Positions 1-8,950 of a stretch of DNA of 64,000 nucleotides are shown piece after piece (position 1 is the first letter of the stretch; every line of letters starts with the position of its first letter). The stretch is taken from NCBI RefSeq assembly GCF_902804475.1, contig NZ_CADCSU010000032.1, positions 23,962 to 87,961 of the forward strand, written 5' to 3'. The notes beneath the pieces are model-generated. The model was not told the origin of the DNA and ran no database searches. It was given only the letters and a program-made list of their open reading frames with translations. Made by a program: the position numbers and the translations under genes. Origin of the DNA: Flavobacterium bizetiae (lineage in GTDB: Bacteria; Bacteroidota; Bacteroidia; Flavobacteriales; Flavobacteriaceae).

Positions 1-902
1 ATTTTGATTGAAGAAACTTTTGCAGGGCTTAATGCTCTTGTAATAAACAATTGAATATTACTTGTATAGTTGATTACGTCGATATTTTCGTTTCCTAACT
101 CACGAACAATTCCGTGAATACGAGATCCTTTCATACCCACACAAGCTCCAACAGGATCAATTCTATCATCATAAGAATCTACCGCTACTTTTGCTTTCTC
201 TCCTGGAATACGCACTACATTTTTAACAGTAATCAAACCATCGAATACTTCAGGAATTTCTTGTTCAAACAATTTCTCTAAAAACTTCTCAGAAGTTCTA
301 GACATAATAATTTGAGGTTTATTTCCTTTCAATTCAACGCTTTCAATGATTCCACGAACGTTATCTCCTTTACGGAAAAAGTCAGACGGAATTTGTTTTT
401 CTTTTGGAAGCACAATTTCATTTCCTTCATCATCGACCAAAATTACAACTCTTGGGCGAACATGGTGCACTTCTGCAGTATAAATATCACCAATAATATC
501 TTTAAATTGTTTATAAAGATTTGTATTATCGTGTTCGTGAATTTTAGATATAAGGTTTTGGCGTAAAGCTAAAATAGCTCTTCTTCCTAAATCGATCAAT
601 TTAACTTCTTCAGAAACTTCTTCACCTATTTCAAAATCCGCTTCGATCATTCTTGCTTCAGTCAAGGTAATTTCTTCGTTCTCAAAATCAAGATCTTCGT
701 CAGCAACAATTACTCTTCGTCTCCATATCTCCATATCTCCTTTATCAGGATTTATGATAATATCGAAGTTATCATCAGAACCGTATTTTTTCTTTAATGC
801 ATTTCTAAACACGTCCTCTAAAATTGCCATAAGCGTTACACGATCAATAAGTTTATTATCTTTAAACTCTGAGAATGAATCGATTAATGCTAAATTTTCC
901 AT
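1..902 (-). CDS. nusA: Transcription termination/antitermination factor NusA (3' part outside window)
   Basis: About 300 residues are encoded, starting at the ATG at 902-900 and running off the left edge, so the C-terminal KH and later domains are missing only because the window ends. The N-terminus reads MENLALIDSFSEFKDN and is followed by the NusA N-terminal domain (MAILEDVFRNALKKKYG), an S1 domain (around VHHVRPRVVILVDDEGNE) and the first KH region with DDRIDPVGACVGMKGSRI. NusA binds RNA polymerase and modulates pausing, termination and antitermination. It lies 13 bases after rimP, the usual rimP-nusA-infB order, and should be cotranscribed from the promoter at 1443-1471. The identification is firm; only the 3' extent is unknown. 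Confidence 0.96.
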   Translation of the reverse strand, partial: MENLALIDSFSEFKDNKLIDRVTLMAILEDVFRNALKKKYGSDDNFDIIINPDKGDMEIWRRRVIVADEDLDFENEEITLTEARMIEADFEIGEEVSEEVKLIDLGRRAILALRQNLISKIHEHDNTNLYKQFKDIIGDIYTAEVHHVRPRVVILVDDEGNEIVLPKEKQIPSDFFRKGDNVRGIIESVELKGNKPQIIMSRTSEKFLEKLFEQEIPEVFDGLITVKNVVRIPGEKAKVAVDSYDDRIDPVGACVGMKGSRIHGIVRELGNENIDVINYTSNIQLFITRALSPAKVSSIK

Positions 903-915
903 GCGAATTCTTTAA

Positions 916-1380
916 TTAAAATGTTACTGTAACAATTGCCTCTTTAATTTCTGTATAAGGTATTTGTTGCTCTTTTTGAACTGTTTCTTTTCCTTTTCCT
1001 ACTTTTTTCGGTTCTCTTGCCTTCCAAGACAAAATTATAAAAACATCGTTAGCTTCTACTAATTCTGCTTCAATTTTTTCATTATTTGTAGTAACAATCA
1101 ATGTTCTACCAATATTTTTCTTGTATTGCCTTGTCATTTTCAATGGTGATCCTACTCCAACCGATGCTACTTCAAGCGAAAAATCCTGCTCTTCACGATC
1201 CAGATTATTCTCGATTGCACGACTTATGTCAATACAATCCTGCAACGCCACTCCATTATCACCGTCTAAACCTACACTAATCTTGAAAGAGTCTGAGATA
1301 GCCAGATCAATCAAAAAGATTGAGGGCTTTTCTAAAAGAGCCTCTGCTATTAATCCGTTTACTTTTTCTTTAAATGTCAT
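916..1380 (-). CDS. rimP: Ribosome maturation factor RimP
   Basis: A 154-residue RimP-family protein needed for maturation of the 30S subunit. Visible family features are the N-terminal alpha/beta domain ([26 protein letters not shown]), the [18 protein letters not shown] segment, and [23 protein letters not shown], matching the RimP 'VSSPGldRpL' region. An upstream in-frame ATG at 1416 would add 12 residues, but the ATG at 1380 (MTFKEKVNG) fits the family length better, and the longer start would lie close behind the promoter at 1443-1471. First gene of the rimP-nusA unit. Confidence 0.93.
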   Translation of the reverse strand: MTFKEKVNGLIAEALLEKPSIFLIDLAISDSFKISVGLDGDNGVALQDCIDISRAIENNLDREEQDFSLEVASVGVGSPLKMTRQYKKNIGRTLIVTTNNEKIEAELVEANDVFIILSWKAREPKKVGKGKETVQKEQQIPYTEIKEAIVTVTF

Positions 1381-1442
1381 AATTTTATAAAAAGAGGGGA
1401 CACTTAGTCCCCTCATTATTTAGATTTTAATAAATAACGGTG

Positions 1443-1471
1443 CAAATATAGTGTTTTTTTTATAAATCAAA
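1443..1471 (-). promoter_or_regulatory. Bacteroidota-type promoter for rimP-nusA
   Basis: On the minus strand TTTG (1471-1468), 17 bases, then TATATTTG (1450-1443). This is an exact match to the TTTG / TAnnTTTG consensus of the Bacteroidota primary sigma factor. It lies about 60 bases upstream of the chosen rimP start. Confidence 0.75.
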
Positions 1472-1554
1472 ATAAATAGATTGCTCTAAAAATATTTCTT
1501 ATCTTTATAATAGCATTAAAACAACAGAATTTCACATTATTTAACCCAAAAACT

Positions 1555-2379
1555 ATGAAACGAATTCTAGTACCTACCGACTTTTCTGAACATGCCGAAA
1601 ACGCCTTAAAAGTTGCTGCACAAATTGCCCAAAAAAACAATTCTGAGATTATCATCTTACACATGCTTGAATTACCAAGCCAAATGAACGATGCTGTTTT
1701 AGGAGGAGCAAGCATTCCTGAAACGATGCTTTTTATGAAAAAAGCGAATGAAATGCTTGACGAAGTCTCATCAAGACCGTATCTGGACGGAATTTCGATA
1801 ACCGAAATTGTAAAGATGGACAAGCCTATTCATGGCATCACACAAGTTAGCAAAGATCATGAAGTAGATTTGATTGTTATGGGATCTCATGGCTCATCAG
1901 GAATCGAAGAATTATTAATTGGTTCTAACACTGAAAAAGTAGTTCGCAATTCAGAAATCCCGGTTTTAGTGATCAAAAAAGGCATTACAAATTTCAATGC
2001 TTCAAATATTGTTTTTGCTTCGGATTTTTCTGACGAAACGAAAAAGCCGTTTGAAAAATTTGTAAACCTAAGCAAACTTTTTGAAGCAAAAATACACCTT
2101 GTTACAATTTGCACTCCTAACAGTTTTAAACCAACTCATGTAGCAGAAAAAGCAATGAATGATTTTACAACTGAATTTAACCTTAGCAATTATCAAACAC
2201 ATATTTACAACGATACTAATATCGAAAAAGGAATTATCAACTTTTCTAACAGTATAAATGCAGACATTATAGGAATGTGCACACACGGAAGAACCGGATT
2301 CGCCCACTTCTTTAACGGAAGTATTAGCGAAGGATTAGTAAATCATGCCGTAAAACCCGTAATTACATTTAAAATTTAA
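1555..2379 (+). CDS. Universal stress protein, tandem UspA domains
   Basis: A 274-residue cytoplasmic protein with two UspA folds. The first domain opens with KRILVPTDFSEHAENALKVA and ends with the ATP-binding G-x2-G-x9-G-S/T type motif in LIVMGSHGSSGIEELLIGSNTEKV. The second domain opens with NIVFASDFSDETKKPFEKF and ends IIGMCTHGRTGFAHFFNGSISEGLV. The nucleotide-binding motif is visible in both halves. It appears monocistronic, with a terminator at 2401-2430; a weak promoter (TTG at 1481, TATCTTTA at 1500) lies upstream. Its stress cannot be told from sequence. Confidence 0.9.
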   Translation: MKRILVPTDFSEHAENALKVAAQIAQKNNSEIIILHMLELPSQMNDAVLGGASIPETMLFMKKANEMLDEVSSRPYLDGISITEIVKMDKPIHGITQVSKDHEVDLIVMGSHGSSGIEELLIGSNTEKVVRNSEIPVLVIKKGITNFNASNIVFASDFSDETKKPFEKFVNLSKLFEAKIHLVTICTPNSFKPTHVAEKAMNDFTTEFNLSNYQTHIYNDTNIEKGIINFSNSINADIIGMCTHGRTGFAHFFNGSISEGLVNHAVKPVITFKI

Positions 2380-2400
2380 AACCTAAATAAATCATATACT

Positions 2401-2430
2401 AAAGCCTCTCAATCGAGAGGCTTTTTCTTT
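2401..2430 (+). terminator. Intrinsic terminator after the universal stress gene
   Basis: Stem AAAGCCTCTC (2401-2410), loop aatc, GAGAGGCTTT (2415-2424), followed by T-rich sequence. The same CCTCTC/GAGAGG stem recurs behind both tRNA-Gln genes. Confidence 0.85.
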
Positions 2431-2473
2431 ATAATCATCACCAACCTACCCTGTAAAGAAAAATATTTTTTCA

Positions 2474-2541
2474 TGAGCTTTTTAACAAAGTTACTTTGAG
2501 CTTTCCAACAAAGTCAACAGCGTAGTTAATCAAGATCTTTG
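2474..2541 (+). promoter_or_regulatory. Two direct repeats (putative AraC-type operator) and -7 element upstream of the aldehyde dehydrogenase
   Basis: TGAGCTTTTTAACAAAGTTA (2474-2493) and TGAGCTTTCCAACAAAGTCA (2497-2516) agree at 17 of 20 positions and are 23 bases apart, about two helical turns. A -7-like GATCTTTG sits at 2534-2541, with no good -33 box. The layout resembles the tandem half-sites of AraC-family activators; the AraC-type gene at 4048 is the obvious candidate to bind them. Confidence 0.6.
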
Positions 2542-2568
2542 TCAAATAAAAATCACAAACAATACAAC

Positions 2569-3984
2569 ATGAAAACAATAGACAAGATTTACGTTAACGG
2601 AGAATTTATCACTCCACAAGGAACAGAATATTTTGATTTAATAAGCCCAACTACAAATGAAAAACTTGGAAAAGTGCTTTTAGGAAATCAAAAAGACACA
2701 CAAAATGCTATTGCAGCTGCCAAAGAAGCTTTTAAAACTTTTTCTAAAACCACAACAGCCGAAAGAATTCAATATTTAAAAAACATTCAGGCTTCTATCG
2801 AAAAAAGAAAAGAAGAATTTATCGATGTAATGATTGAAGAGTACGGAGGAACACGCCAATTTGTAACCATTAGTTACGACTACATGCTAAAAGGTTTTGA
2901 GTCTGCAATTAACTTACTAAACACTTACAACTTTACCAAAACAATGGGAGAATCTGAAGTTCAGATGACACCGCTTGGCGTAGTAGGAATCATTATTCCA
3001 TGGAATTCAAGCAATGGTTTTATATGCAGTAAATTATCGACTGCAATTGTAGCAGGATGTACGACTGTAATAAAACCAAGCGAAATGAGCGCACAACAAA
3101 CGCAATTAATCGCAGAATGTCTTCACGAGGCAGGATTACCAAAAGGTGTTTTTAATATCGTAAACGGATTAGGAGAAATAGTTGGAGCTGAAATAAGCCG
3201 CAATCCGGATATTGCCAAAATCTCTTTTACCGGATCTACGAATGTGGGAAAAATTATTGCAAAAGAAGCGGTTGAAACCATGAAAAGAGTTACTCTTGAA
3301 CTGGGCGGAAAATCTCCTAATATCATTCTTGACGACGCTAATTTTTCAGAAGCAATTCCGCTTGCTATAATCGCTGCTTATATGAATAGCGGACAGGCCT
3401 GTATTGCCGGAACACGATTATTAGTTCCTGAAAACCGACTTGAAGAAGTCAAAGAACTAATCAAAGAAGTTATTTCAAACACTATTGTTGGCGACCCAAA
3501 AAACGAAACCACTGCAGTTGGACCTATGGTAAGCGCAAAACAATACGAACGCGTTCAAAGCTATATTCAGACCGGGATTAACGAAGGTGCAGAAATTTTA
3601 ACAGGAGGCTTAGGAAAACCCGAAGGATTAGAAAAAGGAAATTTTGTAAAACCAACCGTTTTTGTCAATGCAAACAATCAAATGCGAATTGCCAGAGAAG
3701 AAATTTTCGGACCAGTTTTATCTGTTATAACATACAAAACCGAAGAAGAAGCAGTCGAAATCGCCAACGATACCACCTACGGATTACAAGCTTATGTAAG
3801 TTCATCAGATGAAAAAAGAGCTCATAAAATTGCCTCTCAAATAAATGCAGGACGTGTACAAATAAACGGAATGGGACATGATCCTATGGCTCCGTTTGGA
3901 GGATTTAAACAATCCGGAATAGGCAGAGAATTCGGAATAATGGGACTTGAAGCTTATCTCGAACCAAAAGCATTAATTCGATAA
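2569..3984 (+). CDS. NAD(P)-dependent aldehyde dehydrogenase family protein
   Basis: A 471-residue soluble ALDH-superfamily enzyme oxidising an aldehyde to the acid. Visible signatures: cofactor-binding PWNSSNGF and TTVIKPSEMS, FTGSTNVGK, the catalytic-glutamate motif LELGGKSPNI (near residue 246), the catalytic cysteine in NSGQACIAGTRLLV (near residue 280), and EEIFGPVLSV. The frame extends upstream to a TTG at 2539, but the ATG at 2569 (MKTIDKIYVNGEF) begins exactly where ALDH homology begins. Its substrate is not evident. An operator-like repeat precedes it, a strong terminator follows, and a divergently unrelated AraC regulator lies immediately downstream in the same direction. Confidence 0.92.
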   Translation: MKTIDKIYVNGEFITPQGTEYFDLISPTTNEKLGKVLLGNQKDTQNAIAAAKEAFKTFSKTTTAERIQYLKNIQASIEKRKEEFIDVMIEEYGGTRQFVTISYDYMLKGFESAINLLNTYNFTKTMGESEVQMTPLGVVGIIIPWNSSNGFICSKLSTAIVAGCTTVIKPSEMSAQQTQLIAECLHEAGLPKGVFNIVNGLGEIVGAEISRNPDIAKISFTGSTNVGKIIAKEAVETMKRVTLELGGKSPNIILDDANFSEAIPLAIIAAYMNSGQACIAGTRLLVPENRLEEVKELIKEVISNTIVGDPKNETTAVGPMVSAKQYERVQSYIQTGINEGAEILTGGLGKPEGLEKGNFVKPTVFVNANNQMRIAREEIFGPVLSVITYKTEEEAVEIANDTTYGLQAYVSSSDEKRAHKIASQINAGRVQINGMGHDPMAPFGGFKQSGIGREFGIMGLEAYLEPKALIR

Positions 3985-3988
3985 AAAA

Positions 3989-4033
3989 CAAAGATCCGGA
4001 AAATCTTCTTTTACAAAGATTTCCGGATCTTTT
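3989..4033 (+). terminator. Intrinsic terminator between the aldehyde dehydrogenase and the AraC gene
   Basis: A long stem around GATCCGGAAAATCTT (3992-4007) and AAGATTTCCGGATC (4017-4030) closed by a short loop and followed by TTTT. It separates the dehydrogenase from the regulator only 64 bases downstream. Confidence 0.8.
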
Positions 4034-4047
4034 AGTAACTTTACATT

Positions 4048-4854
4048 ATGACAGCAAAATCAACAACAAAACCCCAAATACTCTACTCCTGTTACTATTC
4101 TCGTAGTCGCGAAGGCGAGAATTTCATACCCGAACACGTATTTAGCTATCAGATTTCAGGAGAAATGATTGCTTCCGACAGCAAGAACACTTATACTTCA
4201 AAAGAAGGAGATTTTCGTTTTAGCAGAAGAAATCATTTAGCAAAATTCGTCAAGATTCCGCCCGAAGGAGGTGAATTCAAAACCATATCACTTTTCTTAG
4301 ATCAGGAAATCCTGCGCGAAATTAGTGCCGAATACAACTTTAAAATCAACAAAAAAACAGATTCTGAAGCCATGATTTCATTGGCTCCAAATCCGCTTTA
4401 CAAATCTTTTATGGAATCACTGATTTCTTATCTCGAAGTAGAACAAGAAAACAACGAAGCTCTTTTTCATTTAAAAATAAAAGAAGCCGTTCACCTTTTA
4501 CTTAAAGTAAATCCTGAATTGAAAGATATCTTATTTGATTTTAATGAGCCTGGCAAAATTGACTTAGAAGCATTCATGAATAAAAACTTCCATTTCAATG
4601 TACATCTTACCCGTTTTGCGTATCTCACCGGAAGAAGTTTGGCCACTTTTAAAAGAGATTTTCAAAAAGTGTTTCAGGAAACACCCGGAAAATGGCTTTT
4701 AAATAAAAGATTGCAAGAAGCTTATTACCTAATTAACCAAGGAAGACCACCATCAGAAGTTTATATTGGCGTTGGCTTTGAAGACTTATCTCATTTTTCA
4801 TTTTCATTCAAAAAGAAATTCGGCATTGTTCCGTCTTCTTTATTTTCGAAATAA
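4048..4854 (+). CDS. AraC family transcriptional regulator
   Basis: A 268-residue regulator. The N-terminal half is a sensing domain of the kind seen in small Bacteroidota AraC proteins (YYSRSREGENFIPEHVF then SYQISGEMIASDS). The last 100 residues hold two helix-turn-helix units: FAYLTGRSLATFKRDFQKVFQETPGKW, then LQEAYYLINQGRPPSEVYIGVGFEDLSHFSFSFKKKFG, the AraC consensus. The effector is unknown. Its position just behind an aldehyde dehydrogenase that carries tandem operator-like repeats suggests it is the local activator. Confidence 0.92.
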   Translation: MTAKSTTKPQILYSCYYSRSREGENFIPEHVFSYQISGEMIASDSKNTYTSKEGDFRFSRRNHLAKFVKIPPEGGEFKTISLFLDQEILREISAEYNFKINKKTDSEAMISLAPNPLYKSFMESLISYLEVEQENNEALFHLKIKEAVHLLLKVNPELKDILFDFNEPGKIDLEAFMNKNFHFNVHLTRFAYLTGRSLATFKRDFQKVFQETPGKWLLNKRLQEAYYLINQGRPPSEVYIGVGFEDLSHFSFSFKKKFGIVPSSLFSK

Positions 4855-4865
4855 TAACGGAAAGC

Positions 4866-5043
4866 AAAAATTCCAATTTTTAAATTCCAAATTCCAAACT
4901 GCACAAACTTAGAAGCCGTTATAATTCTAGTTCCCAAGCGTAAAACCACGGAGTATAGACGTAAAATAAATTTCATAAAACCTACCCATTCCCTACCCGT
5001 TCCAGAAATTTGGAATTTGGGATTTAAAAATTGAGATTTTTTC
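4866..5043. repeat. Imperfect inverted repeat built of AAATTCCAAATTCCAA units
   Basis: The left arm (about 4866-4898) is rich in TAAATTCCAAATTCCAA and the right arm (about 5010-5043) has its complement (GGAATTTGGGATTTAAAAA). The same unit recurs at 22550, 28680, 36870, 37150, 43905 and 43970, always between genes, so this is a dispersed intergenic repeat family. No coding sequence is evident in it. Confidence 0.6.
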
Positions 5044-5060
5044 TTAAAATTTATTCCATA

Positions 5061-5090
5061 AAAAAAACCTCTCGATTGAGAGGCTTTTTA
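5061..5090 (-). terminator. Terminator of the first tRNA-Gln gene
   Basis: On the minus strand AAGCCTCTC, loop aatc, GAGAGG followed by a run of T, starting directly after the tRNA 3' end. Confidence 0.8.
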
Positions 5091-5092
5091 TG

Positions 5093-5163
5093 TTGGTCTA
5101 CAAGGACTCGAACCTTGAAAGACTGCACCAAAAACAGTTGTGTTACCATTACACCATAGACCA
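5093..5163 (-). tRNA. tRNA-Gln (UUG)
   Basis: A 71-base cloverleaf. The acceptor stem TGGTCTA/TAGACCA forms 7 pairs, and the D arm TGGTGTAATGGTAACACA is intact. The anticodon stem ACTGT/GCAGT encloses the loop TTTTGGT with anticodon TTG, and the T arm contains the GGTTCGAGTCC core. The discriminator base is A and CCA is not encoded. The second copy at 5261 has the same mature sequence, 168 bases away. Confidence 0.93.
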
Positions 5164-5184
5164 ATAATAATGCTTACGCGAATG

Positions 5185-5215
5185 CAAATTTAAAGCTTTT
5201 TTTAGTTTGCACAAC
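5185..5215 (-). promoter_or_regulatory. Promoter of the first tRNA-Gln gene
   Basis: Minus strand GTTG (5215-5212), 19 bases, TAAATTTG (5192-5185): the TTTG/TAnnTTTG consensus with one change in the upstream box. It lies about 22 bases before the tRNA 5' end. Confidence 0.6.
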
Positions 5216-5229
5216 TTTTTTTTTGAATA

Positions 5230-5257
5230 AAAAAGCCTCTCGGTAGAGAGGCTTTTT
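5230..5257 (-). terminator. Terminator of the second tRNA-Gln gene
   Basis: AAAAAGCCTCTC (5230-5241), loop ggta, GAGAGGCTTTTT (5246-5257); symmetric, so it can end transcription on either strand. It isolates the two tRNA genes as separate units. Confidence 0.8.
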
Positions 5258-5260
5258 ATG

Positions 5261-5331
5261 TTGGTCTACAAGGACTCGAACCTTGAAAGACTGCACCAAA
5301 AACAGTTGTGTTACCATTACACCATAGACCA
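5261..5331 (-). tRNA. tRNA-Gln (UUG), second copy
   Basis: Same 71-base mature sequence as the copy at 5093-5163, with identical flanking terminator geometry. The tandem unit (promoter, tRNA, terminator) has a period of 168 bases, which points to a local duplication. Confidence 0.93.
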
Positions 5332-5351
5332 GCGTTGCTGTTAAGCGAGTG

Positions 5352-5382
5352 CAAATTTAGAGCTTTTTTTAGTTTGCGCAAA
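5352..5382 (-). promoter_or_regulatory. Promoter of the second tRNA-Gln gene
   Basis: Minus strand TTTG (5382-5379), 19 bases, TAAATTTG (5359-5352): a full consensus match, better than the copy upstream of the other tRNA. Confidence 0.7.
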
Positions 5383-5576
5383 CTTTTTCATTAAAAAAAA
5401 TCATTTTTTTTCATTTTTCTTTCTCTCCAACTCGTAATGATTTCACAAGTATTTCACAAACAATACATTACTCCAAACAAATACTTTTGTAGAATTTTAT
5501 GTTAATGCTCTTCTCTTTCAACAAAAAAACATTTTCTTTGTAAGATAGAAAATACACATAATTATAACACCTAAAT

Positions 5577-8500
5577 ATGGCACAATTCAATTTCAATAAA
5601 TGGAATACAATTATTGGTTGGTTTGCATTTGCAATCGCTTTAACTACCTATACATTAACTGTTGAACCAACTATGAGCTTCTGGGATTGTGGCGAATATA
5701 TTGCCACAGCAGCTAAACTAGAAGTTGGTCACCCTCCCGGGGCTCCTTTATTCCAGATGATGGGCGCATTTTTTGCCATGTTTGCCATAGATGCACAACA
5801 TGTCGCTGTAATGGTAAATATGATGTCTGTTTTCTCAAGTGCCTTTACTATTCTATTTATGTTTTGGTCTTCGTCTATGATTTTGAAAAAGATTATAGAA
5901 CGTTTTTCAGAAATCAATCAAAACAATTCTATTGTAATATTAGGAAGTTCTTTTGTTGGAGCTCTAGCCTATACATTCTCTGACAGTTTCTGGTTTAATG
6001 CCGTTGAAGCTGAAGTTTACGCCATGGCTTCTCTATTGATTGCATTACTTTTCTGGCTTGGTCTTCGTTGGGAACAAGACATGGACAAACCTAAAGGAAA
6101 CAAATGGTTATTAGTAATCTCTTTAGTTGTAGGACTTTCTTTTGGAGTTCACTTTATGGCTTTATTGACTATTCCTTCAATAGGTTTTCTTTACTACTTT
6201 AAACATTATGAAAAAGTTACTATCAAAAACTTTCTTATTGCCAATGTTGTAGTAATTGGTATTTTATTATTCATCTTCAAATTGCTTTTACCATTAACTA
6301 TGGAAGCATTTGCTGATACTGAGGTTTTCATGGTAAACAACATTGGACTGCCATTTAACTCAGGAACTATATTCGTAGCATTGGTTTTAATTGCTTTCTT
6401 TTATTTTGGATTAAAATTTACAAAACAAAAAGGCTTAGTTTTCTATAACACTATAATTCTTTGCATCTTATTTATCTTTATTGGTTTCTCAACCTGGATG
6501 ATGTTACCGGTTCGTGCGAATGCAAATCCTGTAATTAACGAAAACAAACCATCTGATGCTGCCGAAGTTTTAGCCTATTATAACCGTGAACAATACGGTG
6601 TAAACCCTTTATTTTATGGACCTCAGTACACAGAAGTTTTTGCCGGTCTTGATGCAAAAAATCCATACTCAGACAAAAAACCTAACTACGAGAGAGATTA
6701 CAAAACAGGTAAATATATTATTACCAATAATTATAAAAACGCCAGTCAAAATTCAGACGACAATCAAAAAGCGATTTTGCCAAGAATGTGGAGTACTGAA
6801 ACAGGACATATTCAAAACTATATCAGTTTTACAAACCCTCCTAAATTCAAAATAAATCCTAACTACGATTACGAACAGGATTTAGGAAAATACGGAATTG
6901 ACGCAAGCCAGTTAACCGAAGAAGAATACAACAAAGCCACAGCACAATTGCGTAATGAGGTTGAAAAAACAATTTCTGAATTCAGAAATGCGTATGCTCA
7001 AAAACAAATTGATAACGAAGGTTACGTTAAGTTCTTAAAAAGCTATGGCGATTATTTAATTATCGAAAAACCAACTACTGTAGATAATTTCAGCTTCATG
7101 TTCGAATACCAATTTGGATACATGTACTGGAGATATTTAATGTGGAATTTCGTTGGACGCCAAAGTGATGTTCAGGGGAAATACGATAATCTTGACGGAA
7201 ACTGGATCAGCGGAATCAAAGCACTTGATTCTCTACACCTTGGTTCTCAGGACAATTTACCGTCAGACGTTTTAAACAACAAAGGAAGAAACGTTTATTT
7301 CTTCTTACCATTTATTTTAGGTCTTATCGGATTAATGTACCATGCCAACAAAGACCTTAAGAGCTTTTATGTACTTCTGGCGTTATTTTTATTTACCGGA
7401 ATCGCATTAAAAATATACCTGAACGAAAGACCATTCGAACCTCGAGAAAGAGATTATGCACTTGTAGGATCTTTTTATGTATTTGCAATCTGGATAGGTT
7501 TTGGAGTTTATTCACTCTACGAAACAATTCAAAAATACATTGCTCCTAAAATTGCAGGTCCGGTTGTTATCGCTGCAAGTTTACTGGCAGCTCCTGTTTT
7601 AATGGCATCTCAAAACTGGGATGATCACGACAGATCAGGAAAATATACTGCCGTTGCAATGGCAAAAGCATACTTAAATTCTTGCGACAAAAATGCCATT
7701 TTATTTACCATTGGAGACAATGATACGTTCCCGCTATGGTATGCTCAGGAAATTGAAGGTATTAGAACTGATGTTAAAATCGTAAATACAAGTTTATTTA
7801 TGACAGACTGGTACATTGATCAAATGAAAGCAAAAGCTTACGAGTCTGATCCTTTACCAATATCTTTCACACATGATCAGTATGTAGGGGATAATTTAGA
7901 TTATGTTGCTCATATTCCTAAAATTGAAACACGTTGGAACATCACTGATTTTATTGATTTTATCAAGAATCCAAAATCAACTGTAGGTTTGCAAAACGGA
8001 CAAACAATTCATTTTTATCCAACAAATAAAATCAGACTTAACGTTGATAAAGCAACCATTATTAAAAACAAAGTCGTTAATCCAAAATACAACGACTCTA
8101 TTGTTCCTTATATGGATATTGACATTAAAGGAAGTGCGTTGTACAAAAACCGTTTAATGATGCTGGATATCTTAGCGAACAATAACTGGAAAAGACCAAT
8201 TTATTTTAGTGGAGGCGCTTTTGACGACGAAGATTATTTATGGTTGAAAGATTATTTACAGCTAGACGGAATGGTTTACAAATTAGTTCCTATTAGAAAC
8301 AAGCCTTCAAAAGATGGCGGACCAATGGATATGGGACAAATTGATGCTGATAAAATGTATGATATTGTAATGAAATGGGATTGGGGAAATAGTAATGGTA
8401 ACATTTATCACGATCCTGAAACCAGAAGAAACAGTATCACATACCGTACAAACTTATCACGCTTAATGAACCAACTTATTGCAGAAGGTAAAATTGATAA

Positions 8501-8855
8501 AGCCAAAAACATTATCAACTTAGCAATAACAAAAATGCCTCTGGATAAATTTGGATACTACTCTTTAGTAGAACCATTTGCAGGAGGATATTATAAAGTT
8601 GGAGAAACTGCCAAAGCACATGATTTACTAAACAAACTAGTAAATAAATACAAAGAGGAGTTAAATTATTATGCGACTTTAACACCTGGCGACCAAAGCG
8701 ATTTAGCAATTGATATCATTACTGACATTGAGCGTTACAGAAGCTTGCTACAAGTTATGAAAGAAAATAAAGATCTTGCTTTCTACGAAAAACACAAAGT
8801 AACATTTAATACTTATGTAAATGTCTTTGAACGTTTTGGAAGAGAAAAAGAATAA
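5577..8855 (+). CDS. DUF2723 (TMEM260-like) multi-pass membrane protein, candidate protein O-mannosyltransferase
   Basis: A 1092-residue inner-membrane protein. The N-terminal half carries about ten hydrophobic helices. The DUF2723 signature is in the first loop (FWDCGEYIATAAKLEVGHPPG, residues about 38-58), where the Asp/Glu pair would match the acidic catalytic motif of GT-C glycosyltransferases. A second helical group around residues 570-680 is followed by a long soluble C-terminal part (NWDDHDRSGKYTAVAMAKAYL, then GDNDTFPLWYAQE) ending in TPR-like helices. Known of the family: the human relative TMEM260 is a protein O-mannosyltransferase. A role in the Bacteroidota general O-glycosylation of exported proteins is my inference. 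A TACTTTTG -7 element lies at 5482-5489. Confidence 0.85.
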   Translation: MAQFNFNKWNTIIGWFAFAIALTTYTLTVEPTMSFWDCGEYIATAAKLEVGHPPGAPLFQMMGAFFAMFAIDAQHVAVMVNMMSVFSSAFTILFMFWSSSMILKKIIERFSEINQNNSIVILGSSFVGALAYTFSDSFWFNAVEAEVYAMASLLIALLFWLGLRWEQDMDKPKGNKWLLVISLVVGLSFGVHFMALLTIPSIGFLYYFKHYEKVTIKNFLIANVVVIGILLFIFKLLLPLTMEAFADTEVFMVNNIGLPFNSGTIFVALVLIAFFYFGLKFTKQKGLVFYNTIILCILFIFIGFSTWMMLPVRANANPVINENKPSDAAEVLAYYNREQYGVNPLFYGPQYTEVFAGLDAKNPYSDKKPNYERDYKTGKYIITNNYKNASQNSDDNQKAILPRMWSTETGHIQNYISFTNPPKFKINPNYDYEQDLGKYGIDASQLTEEEYNKATAQLRNEVEKTISEFRNAYAQKQIDNEGYVKFLKSYGDYLIIEKPTTVDNFSFMFEYQFGYMYWRYLMWNFVGRQSDVQGKYDNLDGNWISGIKALDSLHLGSQDNLPSDVLNNKGRNVYFFLPFILGLIGLMYHANKDLKSFYVLLALFLFTGIALKIYLNERPFEPRERDYALVGSFYVFAIWIGFGVYSLYETIQKYIAPKIAGPVVIAASLLAAPVLMASQNWDDHDRSGKYTAVAMAKAYLNSCDKNAILFTIGDNDTFPLWYAQEIEGIRTDVKIVNTSLFMTDWYIDQMKAKAYESDPLPISFTHDQYVGDNLDYVAHIPKIETRWNITDFIDFIKNPKSTVGLQNGQTIHFYPTNKIRLNVDKATIIKNKVVNPKYNDSIVPYMDIDIKGSALYKNRLMMLDILANNNWKRPIYFSGGAFDDEDYLWLKDYLQLDGMVYKLVPIRNKPSKDGGPMDMGQIDADKMYDIVMKWDWGNSNGNIYHDPETRRNSITYRTNLSRLMNQLIAEGKIDKAKNIINLAITKMPLDKFGYYSLVEPFAGGYYKVGETAKAHDLLNKLVNKYKEELNYYATLTPGDQSDLAIDIITDIERYRSLLQVMKENKDLAFYEKHKVTFNTYVNVFERFGREKE

Positions 8856-8880
8856 TAATATACGAAAAACATAGCAATTA

Positions 8881-8921
8881 AAAAAATGCAGCGCAACTTG
8901 ATAAATAGCGCTGCATTTTTT
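8881..8921 (+). terminator. Intrinsic terminator after the DUF2723 gene
   Basis: AAAATGCAGCGC and GCGCTGCATTTT form a stem of 12 or more pairs around a 13-base loop and end in TTTTTTATTTTT. Confidence 0.85.
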
Positions 8922-8950
8922 ATTTTTACATATCTGTAAAACAAATTAAA

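Noticed and set aside
5061..5331. Tandem tRNA genes as an integration site
   Set aside because: The flanks hold only terminators, promoters and housekeeping genes; no integrase or att-like repeat beyond the tRNA duplication itself.
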